Shown: positions 1-8,277 of the stretch, in pieces
How the letters are laid out: each line of letters starts with the position of its first letter
How positions within the stretch are numbered: the stretch's first letter is position 1
From: UBA10906 sp049296695
GTDB taxonomy: Bacteria; Pseudomonadota; Gammaproteobacteria; Methylococcales; Methylomonadaceae
Assembly (NCBI GenBank): GCA_049296695.1
Contig: JBAQSX010000167.1
Location: forward strand, 1-19,278
Direction of reading: 5' to 3'
Length of the DNA: 19,278 bases
Translations under genes and position numbers: made by a program
Notes under the pieces: model-generated
The model's input: the letters and a program-made list of their open reading frames with translations, nothing else
Databases searched by the model: none
What the model was told of the DNA's origin: nothing

Positions 1-2718
1 AATGATTATTACGGTGGTGATTACAGTTATAACACTGCAATAGGCTATGCTTATTTTAATTATGGCAATGATACCTATCAATTTAAAATAGGTGATGGAC
101 AAGATACTATTTATGACCTTGATCCTAGCAGTGGTAATACTGATACTTTGCAAATGATAGGTATTAAATCTACGGCGGTTACAGCTTTGCGCTCAGCTTC
201 TGATTTAATATTATCTATTAACAGTACAATTGATAAAATAACCTTGCAAAATTATTTTACATCTCCCATTTACCAAATCGAAAACATTAATTTTACTGAT
301 GGTATCTTTGGTTTTATTTTAACCGATTCTGGCGGTGTATTAATGACAAAAATAGCCGCCGCACCAGCTAAACCTGATTTGATTATTTCAAGTATTACAC
401 CGAGTGTAATCACAGTAAATAAAGGAGAAACTTTCATATTTAATTACGAAACCAAAGATATTGGTGTAGGTGATTCAGTTGGTAGTACATCGGGTATTTA
501 TTTAGACGGCAAAGCCAGTAGCAATAAATTAATAGGTCAAGAAGGTAGTGATTCTATTAATGCAATCAATGCGGGTGGCAAAGTATCAAACAATCATAGT
601 TTTAATACGGTCAATTTAACAGTCGGCAAACATACATTATGGATTGCCGCAGACGATGGCAATAATATTACTGAAAGCAATGACAATAATAATTGGACAA
701 GTTTATCCTTCACAGTAACACAATCTTTAAAATCAGCCACTGATATTTTTAAAACTGATGGGAGTTATTATAAAACCTTTTTTCATCTTAGTGCGTCAAG
801 TTATGTACATCCAAAGAATTTACCTGAAACAGGTGCAGAAACAATTCTATACAATAAAGATGGAACGATTAATCCCAAGGGTGAATATGATATAAACCAC
901 AATCTTGACCCTGCAAGCAAATTAAAACTCGATAGTCTCACCCAAATAAAAAATGCGGGAGTACAATTATTTCAGTCATCAACTGAATTAAATTTTGCTG
1001 AAACCACTTACACACTTCCGACAATTGCAGGTGAAATAGGAATTGATGACTATAACGTTAAATTTAAAAATGGTTATTATGTAGCCTATAACAATGGCTT
1101 GGTTATAGATAAAGCTTCAGTAGCATTAGTCGGACGTAGTAGTGATGCTTTATTTTTAACTTTTAGAGGGACTGATAATTCTGGTGATATGGAAGAAGAT
1201 TTGCTTTCTATGACGCGGCATTATGCTAGATATGAACCCTTATTTGAAGGTATTAATACATATTTGGGTAATCACCCCGAAATTAAAACCGTTTATGTTT
1301 CGGGTCATAGTTTAGGAGGGCAAATGGCAATGATGTATATGATTGACCATCCCAATACTTCACAATTAAAGTACGAAGCAGTTACTTATGAAGCGGCTAA
1401 TAAATTTCCAGAAAAAACAGGCGATGCACGTTTTACTAATTTTGAAATGAAAGCTGACCCTGTGCCAGATTTAGGACTTGGCAGTAATTACGGTAAAACG
1501 GTTCATTTAAACTACGAAAAATCATACGATATTCTAAGTGACCCATTACAGCCGCATTATATGGTCAGTATCAATACGCAATTAGATAGAGTCATAAATG
1601 CTTTGCCTAGTGCTGATAAATTAAATTGGAATGAGCGTATTTATGTCGATGATAATAAAGATGGTGTTATTATTACCGAAGTCACTGCGCCATTAAAAAC
1701 CTTAGGTGCAGGTTTAATTCCTATAATAGGATTAGCCGCTGATGCTATTTGGGCTGAAGATGCTAACGAATATCAACAAACTGCCTATAATTTTAAAACC
1801 AGTTTTACCACAGATGGTACAGTAGTTTTACGTCCTATATATGGTTTATCGGATGGTATTTATAATGTCACTGAGAATAAAGTTAAAACAGTAATTTTAG
1901 GCGATGATTCAGTATCCATGTCTGAAAATGTCGATATTTCAGGAATTGCAGCTAATTGGAATTTAACTCTAATAGGTAATGCAGGTAATAATGAATTAAT
2001 CGGCGGTAGCGGTAATGATACTTTAATGGGTGGTGCAGATAAAGATTGGTTAATAGGCGGCAAAGGCAATGATATTCTTTATGGTAGCCAATATAAAGCC
2101 ATTAAACCTCATTTGACTAAACCATTACTCGCAACTACAGAAAATTTAATAACACAATACTCAGATGGTTTGACACCAGATGCCGTTGATGTTTCTTATC
2201 TACAAGGCGGTTTAGGTAATGATACGCTTTATGGGTCGTTAGCTGATAATGATTACTTCTTCATTGATGTAAATTTAGCAAAAAATACTCCCGATAATGT
2301 CGATACCATTGAAAACTTTTATATTGCCACAGCAACCAGTAACCCTACTGAAGAAGATTATTTAGTGTTCTCAAGTGAACAATTGGGCATTAATATGTAC
2401 GATATAGACAGCAATCCGCTCGATTATCCCGATGTATTAGGTAGTAATAACGCGACTTATTTATCCTCATTAAATTTTCAAGTTGAGAAAAATACCGTAG
2501 GAATAGATTATGGTTTCAATGCTAAAGAACCAACTTTTATTTTAGCAACCGATAATGATGGTTTATATTTTGATAAAGATGGTAATAATAGTAATTTTAG
2601 TCCTAAATTGTTGGCTTATATTCATCCATCCGCATTTGAATCAGCAACAGGTCTTACAGATTTAGATGCCGATCAAGTATTATTATTAGGTTCATTTAAT
2701 AACTTGACCTTTGCTTAA
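1..2718 (+). CDS. RTX-type secreted lipase with CARDB domain (5' end outside window)
   Basis: The reading frame is open from base 1, so this is the C-terminal 905 residues of a longer protein; the first Met (base 148) lies inside a domain and is not a start. Domains in order: an RTX-associated segment (GNDTYQFKIGDGQDTI, then a haemolysin-related module ending INFTDG, residues about 20-105); a CARDB-like beta domain (about 124-240) starting KPDLIISSITP; an alpha/beta-hydrolase of lipase class 3 type (about 335-535) with FRGTDN as likely oxyanion loop, nucleophile Ser437 in GHSLGG, and probable Asp486 and His519; then RTX nonapeptides (GGSGNDTLMGG, GGKGNDILYG at bases 1975-2088, GGLGNDTLYG near 2206-2235). 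No signal peptide can be judged. By family knowledge such proteins leave through type I secretion and fold on binding Ca2+ outside the cell; no T1SS genes are in the window. The exact lipid substrate is unknown. Confidence 0.85.
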   Translation, partial: NDYYGGDYSYNTAIGYAYFNYGNDTYQFKIGDGQDTIYDLDPSSGNTDTLQMIGIKSTAVTALRSASDLILSINSTIDKITLQNYFTSPIYQIENINFTDGIFGFILTDSGGVLMTKIAAAPAKPDLIISSITPSVITVNKGETFIFNYETKDIGVGDSVGSTSGIYLDGKASSNKLIGQEGSDSINAINAGGKVSNNHSFNTVNLTVGKHTLWIAADDGNNITESNDNNNWTSLSFTVTQSLKSATDIFKTDGSYYKTFFHLSASSYVHPKNLPETGAETILYNKDGTINPKGEYDINHNLDPASKLKLDSLTQIKNAGVQLFQSSTELNFAETTYTLPTIAGEIGIDDYNVKFKNGYYVAYNNGLVIDKASVALVGRSSDALFLTFRGTDNSGDMEEDLLSMTRHYARYEPLFEGINTYLGNHPEIKTVYVSGHSLGGQMAMMYMIDHPNTSQLKYEAVTYEAANKFPEKTGDARFTNFEMKADPVPDLGLGSNYGKTVHLNYEKSYDILSDPLQPHYMVSINTQLDRVINALPSADKLNWNERIYVDDNKDGVIITEVTAPLKTLGAGLIPIIGLAADAIWAEDANEYQQTAYNFKTSFTTDGTVVLRPIYGLSDGIYNVTENKVKTVILGDDSVSMSENVDISGIAANWNLTLIGNAGNNELIGGSGNDTLMGGADKDWLIGGKGNDILYGSQYKAIKPHLTKPLLATTENLITQYSDGLTPDAVDVSYLQGGLGNDTLYGSLADNDYFFIDVNLAKNTPDNVDTIENFYIATATSNPTEEDYLVFSSEQLGINMYDIDSNPLDYPDVLGSNNATYLSSLNFQVEKNTVGIDYGFNAKEPTFILATDNDGLYFDKDGNNSNFSPKLLAYIHPSAFESATGLTDLDADQVLLLGSFNNLTFA

Positions 2719-2727
2719 ACAATACAG

Positions 2728-2773
2728 TCGTCTAGCTTAAGAGTATAAAACCAACTCAAAGCTAGACGATTTT
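2728..2773 (+). terminator. Rho-independent terminator of the RTX lipase gene
   Basis: Perfect 11-bp inverted repeat (TCGTCTAGCTT at 2728-2738 with AAGCTAGACGA at 2759-2769), a 20-nt loop that can extend the stem imperfectly, then TTTT. It starts 9 nt after the lipase stop and lies between two convergent genes. A T-run is clear only on the plus side, so termination of the opposing M16 gene is less certain. Confidence 0.7.
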
Positions 2774-2778
2774 AATTA

Positions 2779-4110
2779 TTACTTCTTATCCATAGGCAAG
2801 GGTTCTAAATAAGCCACATTCAAATGGTCTTCAATTAAATACTTACGCGCCACTTCACGCACTTGCTCGGCGGTCACTTGATTTACTTTATTAACGTATT
2901 CATCGGCTTTTTGCCAGCCCAAACCTACCGTTTCTAAATGCCCCAATTGCATAGCTTGATAAAAATTAGAATCGCGTTGATAAATATCAGTAGCTAATAC
3001 TTGGGCTTTAATGCGTTGCAATTCTTCATTATCAATTAATTGATTTTGTAATTGCCGTACTTGATTTTTTAAAGCATATTCTAAATCCCAGACGCTTTTA
3101 CCTTCAGCGGGAGTCGCTTCTAATTCAAACAAAGTATTTAATCGCGCCGTTAAATCATAACCCGCACCTGCCGCAACCGCTAATTGACTGCCTCTAATTA
3201 ATTCCTTGCTTAAACGCGCACTATTACCGCCATCTAATACCCCCGCTAATACTTCTAAAGCATAAGCTTCCCAATCATGTTCAGCGGTTTTTAATGAAGG
3301 CACTTTATAGCCCATTAATAATGACGGTAATTTAGCGGGGACTTTAACCGTCATTTTACGCGTACCTAATTGCTCAATTTCGGTTTGCGGTTTTATCGCT
3401 TTTATTTCGCTAGTTTTTAAATCAGCAAAATACTTTTCAGCTAAATTAAATACATCATTAGTATTAACATCGCCCACGATAATTAAGGTGGCATTATTAG
3501 GCGCGTACCAACGTTGATACCAGCCTTGTAAATCTTCAACGCTATAATGAGCAATATCATCAGGCCAGCCAATTACGGGATGTTTATAAGGACTATTACT
3601 AAAAGCCAGTGCATTAAAATGTTCAGACATTTTCGCTTGGGGATTATCATCAGTACGCATTCGGCGTTCTTCGGTAACGACTTGTAATTCTTTTTTTAAT
3701 TCATCGGCTACTATATGCAAATAACGCATTCTATCGGCTTCTAATTCAAAACTAACCGCTAATTTATCCGCCGCCATGGTTTGAAAATAAGCCGTATAAT
3801 CTTGTCCTGTAAAAGCATTTTCATCGCCGCCATTTTCAGCAATAATGCGTGAAAATTCACCCGCAGGGTGTTTATCTGTACCTTTAAACATGGTGTGTTC
3901 AAGCATGTGTGAAATACCTGTAATACCGTTAGGTTCATAACTCGAACCCACTTTGTACCACACTTGCGAGACCACCACAGGCGAGCGGTGGTCTTCTTGG
4001 ACTAGCACTTTTAAACCGTTTTTTAAAACATGCTCACTCACCTGCGTTTTAGCATGACTAGCAAGCGCGGGTAGACAAAGTAGCACAGCGGTGATAATTT
4101 TTTGCTTCAT
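2779..4110 (-). CDS. M16 family zinc metallopeptidase, exported
   Basis: 443-residue protein of the insulinase/mitochondrial-processing-peptidase-like M16B type. The N-terminus has a Sec signal peptide (MKQKIITAVLLCLPALASHA, likely cleaved after residue 20), so it acts in the periplasm or is anchored outward. The inverted zinc motif HxxEH is HMLEH at 68-72 (His68, Glu71 catalytic base, His72), and the third ligand is Glu148 or Glu147 in TEERRM, at the spacing expected for M16. A second, non-catalytic M16 domain fills about 190-420. The start is supported by a GAGG ribosome site 5 nt upstream. M16B proteins often come as two adjacent genes (active plus inactive subunit); here the downstream neighbour is the convergent lipase gene, so the partner is absent or elsewhere. 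Substrate unknown. Confidence 0.9.
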   Translation of the reverse strand: MKQKIITAVLLCLPALASHAKTQVSEHVLKNGLKVLVQEDHRSPVVVSQVWYKVGSSYEPNGITGISHMLEHTMFKGTDKHPAGEFSRIIAENGGDENAFTGQDYTAYFQTMAADKLAVSFELEADRMRYLHIVADELKKELQVVTEERRMRTDDNPQAKMSEHFNALAFSNSPYKHPVIGWPDDIAHYSVEDLQGWYQRWYAPNNATLIIVGDVNTNDVFNLAEKYFADLKTSEIKAIKPQTEIEQLGTRKMTVKVPAKLPSLLMGYKVPSLKTAEHDWEAYALEVLAGVLDGGNSARLSKELIRGSQLAVAAGAGYDLTARLNTLFELEATPAEGKSVWDLEYALKNQVRQLQNQLIDNEELQRIKAQVLATDIYQRDSNFYQAMQLGHLETVGLGWQKADEYVNKVNQVTAEQVREVARKYLIEDHLNVAYLEPLPMDKK

Positions 4111-4306
4111 AATATCCTCGAAATCAAAGGTTTTTAAACACTTAAAGCGATTGGATTTGGCTTTTTTTCTAAAAAGAGTTTATTTAAGTTCAATAGTGTG
4201 GGACTTTTTAAGCAAATTGCAATGCACATCGCGCAAAATAGCCACTTGTCATTGCCTAAAGTTTGGCTGATACTTCACTTTTAATTAATCTGAAACAATA
4301 AAAACA

Positions 4307-4660
4307 ATGGATATTATTTTTTTAAATGGTTTAAAAATAGAAACGCTTATCGGTATTTTCGATTGGGAACGGCAAGCCAAACAAACGATTATTCTCGATA
4401 TTGAAATGGCATTTGATATAAGTGCGGCAGGTATCAGTGATGCTATTGAAGACACTCTTAATTATAAAGCTGTTTATGACAGATTAGTTGAATTTGTGGG
4501 TAACAGCGAATTCTTTTTAATTGAAAAACTCGCGCAAGAAATTGCTTTATTATTACAAAGCGAATTTAGTATTAATTGGCTACGTTTAAAACTCAATAAA
4601 AAAGGCGCGGTCGGTGTGGATTTAGATGTGGGCGTAATTATTGAACGTGGTACGCGTTAA
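4307..4660 (+). CDS. folB: Dihydroneopterin aldolase
   Basis: 117 residues, the usual length of FolB. It converts 7,8-dihydroneopterin to 6-hydroxymethyl-dihydropterin plus glycolaldehyde in cytoplasmic folate synthesis. The sequence shows the family hallmarks: N-terminal strand and loop LNGLKIETLIGIFDWER (6-22, with the substrate-site Glu near 21), NYKAVYD (52-58), Glu73 in LIEKLAQ, and the catalytic-lysine motif LNKKGAV with Lys98. No clear Shine-Dalgarno precedes the ATG, but the start matches the family N-terminus. It stands divergent from the M16 gene, with a 196-bp shared upstream region, and is separated from mtnB by a palindromic repeat. No other folate gene is nearby. Confidence 0.93.
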   Translation: MDIIFLNGLKIETLIGIFDWERQAKQTIILDIEMAFDISAAGISDAIEDTLNYKAVYDRLVEFVGNSEFFLIEKLAQEIALLLQSEFSINWLRLKLNKKGAVGVDLDVGVIIERGTR

Positions 4661-4666
4661 AAAATT

Positions 4667-4716
4667 GGAGGTCAAGCTTTGCTTGATTTTATACGGTCAG
4701 GCAAAGCCTGACCTCC
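4667..4716. repeat. 50-bp palindromic repeat, family B
   Basis: Two 20-bp arms (4667-4686 and 4697-4716) are inverted repeats of each other with two differences. Each arm is itself a small hairpin (CAAGC-TTT-GCTTG and CAGGC-AAA-GCCTG). The same sequence, GGAGGTCAGGCTTTGCC, reappears at 19262-19278 where the window is cut. It fills most of the 76-bp folB-mtnB gap. It could act as a REP-like element or attenuate read-through. Confidence 0.75.
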
Positions 4717-4736
4717 ACCTAAAATAATAAAACTTT

Positions 4737-5363
4737 ATGACTGATAATGATTCTTTTTTAATTGCCGCTGGGCAATTAATTAATGCAGGACGTTTTATTG
4801 ATAATAAAAACTGGGTACCTGCCACTAGCGGTAATTTCTCAGTACGTTTACCTGATAATACCGTGGCAATTACTGTATCTGGTAAACACAAAGGTCAATT
4901 ACAAATCGATGATATTATGCGCGTTGATTTAAACGGCGATTCTTTAGATGGTAAACGCCCATCGGCTGAAACCTTATTACATACTACGCTGTATCAACGC
5001 TTTCCTGAAATTAATTCAGTATTACATCCACATCCATTAAATACAACTTTAATATCACGTTTATTTAAAGATGAAATAGTGTTAGAAAATTACGAGTTAT
5101 TAAAAGCTTTTGCAGGAATAACAACTCACGAAAGCCGTATTAACGTACCGATTTTTGCCAATGACCAAAATATTGAACGTTTAGCGCAAGTAGTCAATAC
5201 TTACTTAGACACTTTAAATAATGATAAAAACTGTTATGGTTATATAATAGCCAGCCACGGATTGTATACTTGGGGTGTGTCAGTGAGCGAAGCATTACGT
5301 TATTTAGAAGCCTTTGATTTTTTATTTGCCAGTGAACTCTATCTTAAAGGAAAAAACCCATGA
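4737..5363 (+). CDS. mtnB: Methylthioribulose-1-phosphate dehydratase
   Basis: 208-residue class II aldolase/adducin-family enzyme; it dehydrates 5-methylthioribulose-1-phosphate to 2,3-diketo-5-methylthiopentyl-1-phosphate in methionine salvage. Visible marks: WVPATSGNFSVRL (26-38, phosphate-binding loop), the metal pair His97/His99 in HPHP, and the third metal ligand His174 in ASHGLYTWG. Length and order match the family. It is the first gene of a compact mtnB-mtnD-mtnC cluster; its stop overlaps the mtnD start in an ATGA. The family identity rests mainly on that cluster, because the fold is shared with fuculose aldolases. The ATG at 4737 lacks an obvious ribosome site; an upstream family-B palindrome lies 20 nt away. 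Confidence 0.93.
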   Translation: MTDNDSFLIAAGQLINAGRFIDNKNWVPATSGNFSVRLPDNTVAITVSGKHKGQLQIDDIMRVDLNGDSLDGKRPSAETLLHTTLYQRFPEINSVLHPHPLNTTLISRLFKDEIVLENYELLKAFAGITTHESRINVPIFANDQNIERLAQVVNTYLDTLNNDKNCYGYIIASHGLYTWGVSVSEALRYLEAFDFLFASELYLKGKNP

Positions 5364-5920
5364 GTGCTTTAACCATTTATAATGAAGACGCGAGTGTAGA
5401 TACAGCAACGACGACTAATTTTAATATTATTAATGAGTTATTGGCTGAAATTGGTGTTCAATTTGAACGTTGGGCGCGTGATGAAATTATTTTAAACTCT
5501 GATAATTCAGAAACTATTTTAAAAGCTTATCACGCCTCAATAGACTGTTTAAATGCACAATATGGTTTTCAATCCGTCGATGTGATTCATTTAAACAGAA
5601 ATCATCCTGATAAGGTCGCCATTCGACAAAAGTTTTTAGCCGAGCATATTCATGATGATTTTGAAATTCGTTTTTTTGTGCGCGGTTGTGGTTTATTTTA
5701 TTTACATGTTGAGGATAAAGTTTATGTGGTCTTATGTGAGCAAGGGGATTTAATTAGTGTCCCTGCTAATACGCCGCATTGGTTTGATTTAGGTGAAAAT
5801 CCGCAATTAAGTGCCATTCGTTTATTTACCACAGACCAAGGTTGGGTTGCCAGTTTTACGGGTAGTGATATTGGGTTGGCATTTCCGAGTTTGGATGATT
5901 ATGTTAAGGATTTAAAATGA
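5360..5920 (+). CDS. mtnD: Acireductone dioxygenase
   Basis: 186-residue cupin. It oxidises the acireductone 1,2-dihydroxy-3-keto-5-methylthiopentene to 4-methylthio-2-oxobutanoate and formate (Fe form) in the salvage pathway; a Ni form gives an off-pathway product. Metal ligands are visible as His96, His98 and Glu102 (HIHDDFE) and His140 (PANTPHWF). Start chosen at the ATGA overlap with mtnB, with AAAGGA as ribosome site about 8 nt upstream; the N-terminus is slightly longer than the minimal domain. The stop overlaps the mtnC start in another ATGA, so translation of all three is probably coupled. Confidence 0.95.
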   Translation: MSALTIYNEDASVDTATTTNFNIINELLAEIGVQFERWARDEIILNSDNSETILKAYHASIDCLNAQYGFQSVDVIHLNRNHPDKVAIRQKFLAEHIHDDFEIRFFVRGCGLFYLHVEDKVYVVLCEQGDLISVPANTPHWFDLGENPQLSAIRLFTTDQGWVASFTGSDIGLAFPSLDDYVKDLK

Positions 5921-6594
5921 TTAAAGCCATTATTAGCGATATTGAAGGCACGACCACTTCTTTATCGTTTGTTAAAGATATATTATTCCCTTATTCACGT
6001 TCGCATTTAGCCGATTTTGTTAGAAAATATCAAGATGATGCCCAAGTGAATGAGTTATTAATGGCAGTAGCCAGTGAAGTAGGCAAGGAATTGAGTTTAG
6101 ATGAAATTATTGCTCAATTATTAGCGTGGTCGGATGCCGATTTAAAAATAACGCCATTAAAATCTTTGCAAGGTTTAATTTGGCAATCGGGTTATTTTAA
6201 TGGACATTTTACAGGGCATTTATATGAAGATGCTCAAAAAGCATTGCAAGCTTGGCATGATAAAGGTTTAGCGTTATATATTTATTCTTCTGGGTCAGTT
6301 GCCGCGCAAAAGTTATTATTTGGACATACGGCTTATGGGGATTTAACGCCGTTATTTTCGGGTTATTTTGATACCCATATCGGCGGTAAAAAAGAAACAG
6401 CTTCTTATCAAGCCATTGCACAAACTATTCATTTTCCCGCTGAGCAATGTTTATTTTTATCTGATATTGAAGATGAATTAAATGCGGCGCGTGCGGCGGG
6501 TTTTAAAACCTATTGGTTAGTGCGTGAGGGGGAATTAAATAATCAAGCCGCGCATAAACAAGTGCGTAGTTTTGCTGAGATTGTTTTAGATTAA
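5917..6594 (+). CDS. mtnC: Enolase-phosphatase E1
   Basis: 225-residue HAD-family bifunctional enzyme; it enolises and then dephosphorylates 2,3-diketo-5-methylthiopentyl-1-phosphate, making the substrate of MtnD. HAD motif I is SDIEGTT with nucleophile Asp8 and Glu10 (the DxEGT form typical of E1), motif II is SSGS (124-127), motif III lysine is in GGKKE (Lys158/159), and motif IV is LSDIEDE (Asp183, with Glu185/Asp186). Last gene of the mtnBDC cluster; no T-run terminator follows, only palindromic repeats. The upstream steps (MtnP, MtnA) are not in the window. Confidence 0.95.
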   Translation: MIKAIISDIEGTTTSLSFVKDILFPYSRSHLADFVRKYQDDAQVNELLMAVASEVGKELSLDEIIAQLLAWSDADLKITPLKSLQGLIWQSGYFNGHFTGHLYEDAQKALQAWHDKGLALYIYSSGSVAAQKLLFGHTAYGDLTPLFSGYFDTHIGGKKETASYQAIAQTIHFPAEQCLFLSDIEDELNAARAAGFKTYWLVREGELNNQAAHKQVRSFAEIVLD

Positions 6595-6598
6595 ATTG

Positions 6599-6738
6599 GC
6601 GTAATTTTAATTAATAACTGATGTTACGCAAAATGTAGGGGCAAAATATTTTTTGCCCTTTAGTAACAATCGTTTGTTATTAAGGGCAAATATGATTTGC
6701 CCCTACATTGATAAGCTTTGCGTAATTTTAATTAATAA
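6599..6738. repeat. 19-bp exact direct repeat flanking a hairpin pair
   Basis: GCGTAATTTTAATTAATAA occurs at 6599-6617 and again at 6720-6738, with 102 bp between them that contain repeat family A copy 1. The arrangement resembles a target duplication around an inserted element, but TACGCAAA/TTTGCGTA inverted ends partly overlap the right-hand copy, so the true boundaries are unclear. Confidence 0.7.
6635..6706. repeat. Palindromic repeat family A, copy 1
   Basis: GTAGGGGCAAA at the left and TTTGCCCCTAC at the right are perfect inverted ends. Inside are two hairpins with 8-bp stems (GGGCAAAA/TTTTGCCC and GGGCAAAT/ATTTGCCC). The right half, from TTGTTATTAAGGGC onward, is almost identical to copy 2 at 11738-11805. 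It looks like a REP/BIME-like or MITE-like element; no transposase is nearby. Confidence 0.8.
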
Positions 6739-6752
6739 TTGCTCTTGCATAG

Positions 6753-6773
6753 AGACGTTGCATTGCAACGTCT
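6753..6773. repeat. 21-bp perfect palindrome
   Basis: AGACGTTGCA and TGCAACGTCT flank a single T. Located between the family-A repeat and the 3' end of the MscS-like gene. No T-run on either side, so a terminator role is not supported; probably another dispersed repeat. Confidence 0.55.
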
Positions 6774-6804
6774 GTACAATGGTACTGTTATAAACAATCA
6801 GCTA

Positions 6805-8277
6805 TTATTTCAATTCTAAATGTGAAAATGAACGGCGTAGGTTTTTAAATACTTGCGCGGTTAGGTCTTCAATACTGACACGCTGATTGTTTTCAAGGCG
6901 TTTTAATTGCTCTGCCACGCGTCCACTTAATAAGCATCCTGCTTGTGGCTTTTCAATAAAAAGTTTTTCTAGGGCTGAATAATCCAGTTCACATACTAAT
7001 GCCATCGTTTTAGCGCGAATAGTGGCATCATAACTACCCCCCGCTAGCATTGCCGTGCTACTAATTAATTGCCCCGGGCCTACAATATTTTCATTTTTAA
7101 TCCCTTTCTGACCCAATTTTTTACGCCATTCTTCGGCAATTAATAAACCTTCTACTACTAAAAACATCGATGTGGCAATTTCACCGCCTTGAATTAATAA
7201 AGCATTAGGCTGTAAGCGTCTAATAATGGCAGCATCCATTAATAATAATAAATCTAAATGAATTAAATCTTGAAAAACTTCAGTTACACCTAATAAATTC
7301 GCTAAATGTTCGTTATTCGCACCACGATAATGGCGTTCAATGGCATGATGATTTTCTTGTTTGAGTCGCGCGGGGGCAAGTCCTGCAAAATTCAAATGCC
7401 GTAACACTTGTTGTTGCACTAAATTACGACTGCGAGCGCGTGTTTTAAAAGTGGGAAACACAAAAATCGAATATTCTACGCCTTGCAAAGACACCGCTCG
7501 CACTGAAACCGAAGGTTGTGGAGCTTCAGGCGGCGAGAAATTAGGCGAAGCTTCAATAGCGGCGGCTTGCAGAAGGCGCAAAGCGCGTTCCACAGGCACA
7601 TCCACATCTAAGGTGATGTTAATGCCGATTTCAAAAAAACGCTCAGGCGTAGAAAAATTGGTAATCACGCTCGTGGCAACTTGACTATTAGGGATAATAA
7701 TCATGTTGTTGTTGGTGTCGAGCAAGCGCATGGTGCGCCAACTGACTTCTTTGACTTCGCCTTCAACGGTGTAATCACCTGATTTATTAAGATAAATAAA
7801 ATCGCCCATTTTAATGGAGCGGTCTAAGTTAATGGTCAGCCCTGCAAATAAATCGTGAATCAAACCTTGCAAAGCCAAACCGATGACCAAGCTCGCGCCA
7901 CCAAAGGCGGTTAAAATCACCGTTAAATCTTTTTTAAAGACCACCCCGACAATGGCCGCGATTGCCAGACCGTAAATGATTACCGCTGAGAGTTGCGTTA
8001 ACAAGCGCGGTGTGGGCGCGCCTAAAGCCACTGATACCAAACGGTCTAGCACAATATGCTGCATGATGCGTTGCAACAAAATGGCTAACACTAAAAATTC
8101 TAAAATGCCCAGCGCGTAGCCCAAAATAGTAACCACATTGGCCAATGCCTCCAAGCCCATGGCTTGATAGGCATTGCCGCCAAACAGCATCACCAGTCCT
8201 AAAAAAATACTGATAATCAGCGGCAATAACAGCTTGCGAAAGGGATGTTCTGACGAGTTTTCGGTTTCGTTACGCAT
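6805..8277 (-). CDS. MscS-type mechanosensitive channel with C-terminal CRP-like domain
   Basis: 490 residues. Hydrophobic segments lie near 14-34, 46-70, 97-115 and 118-145; the last is the pore helix with the MscS signature (GLALQGLIHDLFAG, 133-146, then INLDRSIKMGDFI). The beta and alpha/beta cytoplasmic MscS regions follow to about 295. Residues 333-460 form a second domain like CRP/cyclic-nucleotide-binding proteins (LLIQGGEIATSMFLVVEG, 360-377, and AMLAGGSYDATIRA). Such channels resemble the bacterial CNG subset of the MscS superfamily. The phosphate-binding cassette is degenerate: the usual Gly-Glu is Ser406-Ser407 and the usual Arg is Tyr416, so cAMP/cGMP binding is doubtful. The start overlaps the end of the chemoreceptor gene by 8 nt, implying co-transcription and coupled translation. 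It sits in the inner membrane. Confidence 0.88.
   Translation of the reverse strand: MRNETENSSEHPFRKLLLPLIISIFLGLVMLFGGNAYQAMGLEALANVVTILGYALGILEFLVLAILLQRIMQHIVLDRLVSVALGAPTPRLLTQLSAVIIYGLAIAAIVGVVFKKDLTVILTAFGGASLVIGLALQGLIHDLFAGLTINLDRSIKMGDFIYLNKSGDYTVEGEVKEVSWRTMRLLDTNNNMIIIPNSQVATSVITNFSTPERFFEIGINITLDVDVPVERALRLLQAAAIEASPNFSPPEAPQPSVSVRAVSLQGVEYSIFVFPTFKTRARSRNLVQQQVLRHLNFAGLAPARLKQENHHAIERHYRGANNEHLANLLGVTEVFQDLIHLDLLLLMDAAIIRRLQPNALLIQGGEIATSMFLVVEGLLIAEEWRKKLGQKGIKNENIVGPGQLISSTAMLAGGSYDATIRAKTMALVCELDYSALEKLFIEKPQAGCLLSGRVAEQLKRLENNQRVSIEDLTAQVFKNLRRSFSHLELK

Noticed and set aside
6635..6706. CRISPR-like array
   Set aside because: The repeats are a pair of hairpins, not regularly spaced direct repeats with unique spacers, and no cas gene is present.
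7361..7684. 107-residue plus-strand open frame opposite the MscS-like gene
   Set aside because: Its Ala/Arg/Thr/Cys-rich composition looks like a frame shadow; the minus-strand channel protein is well supported.
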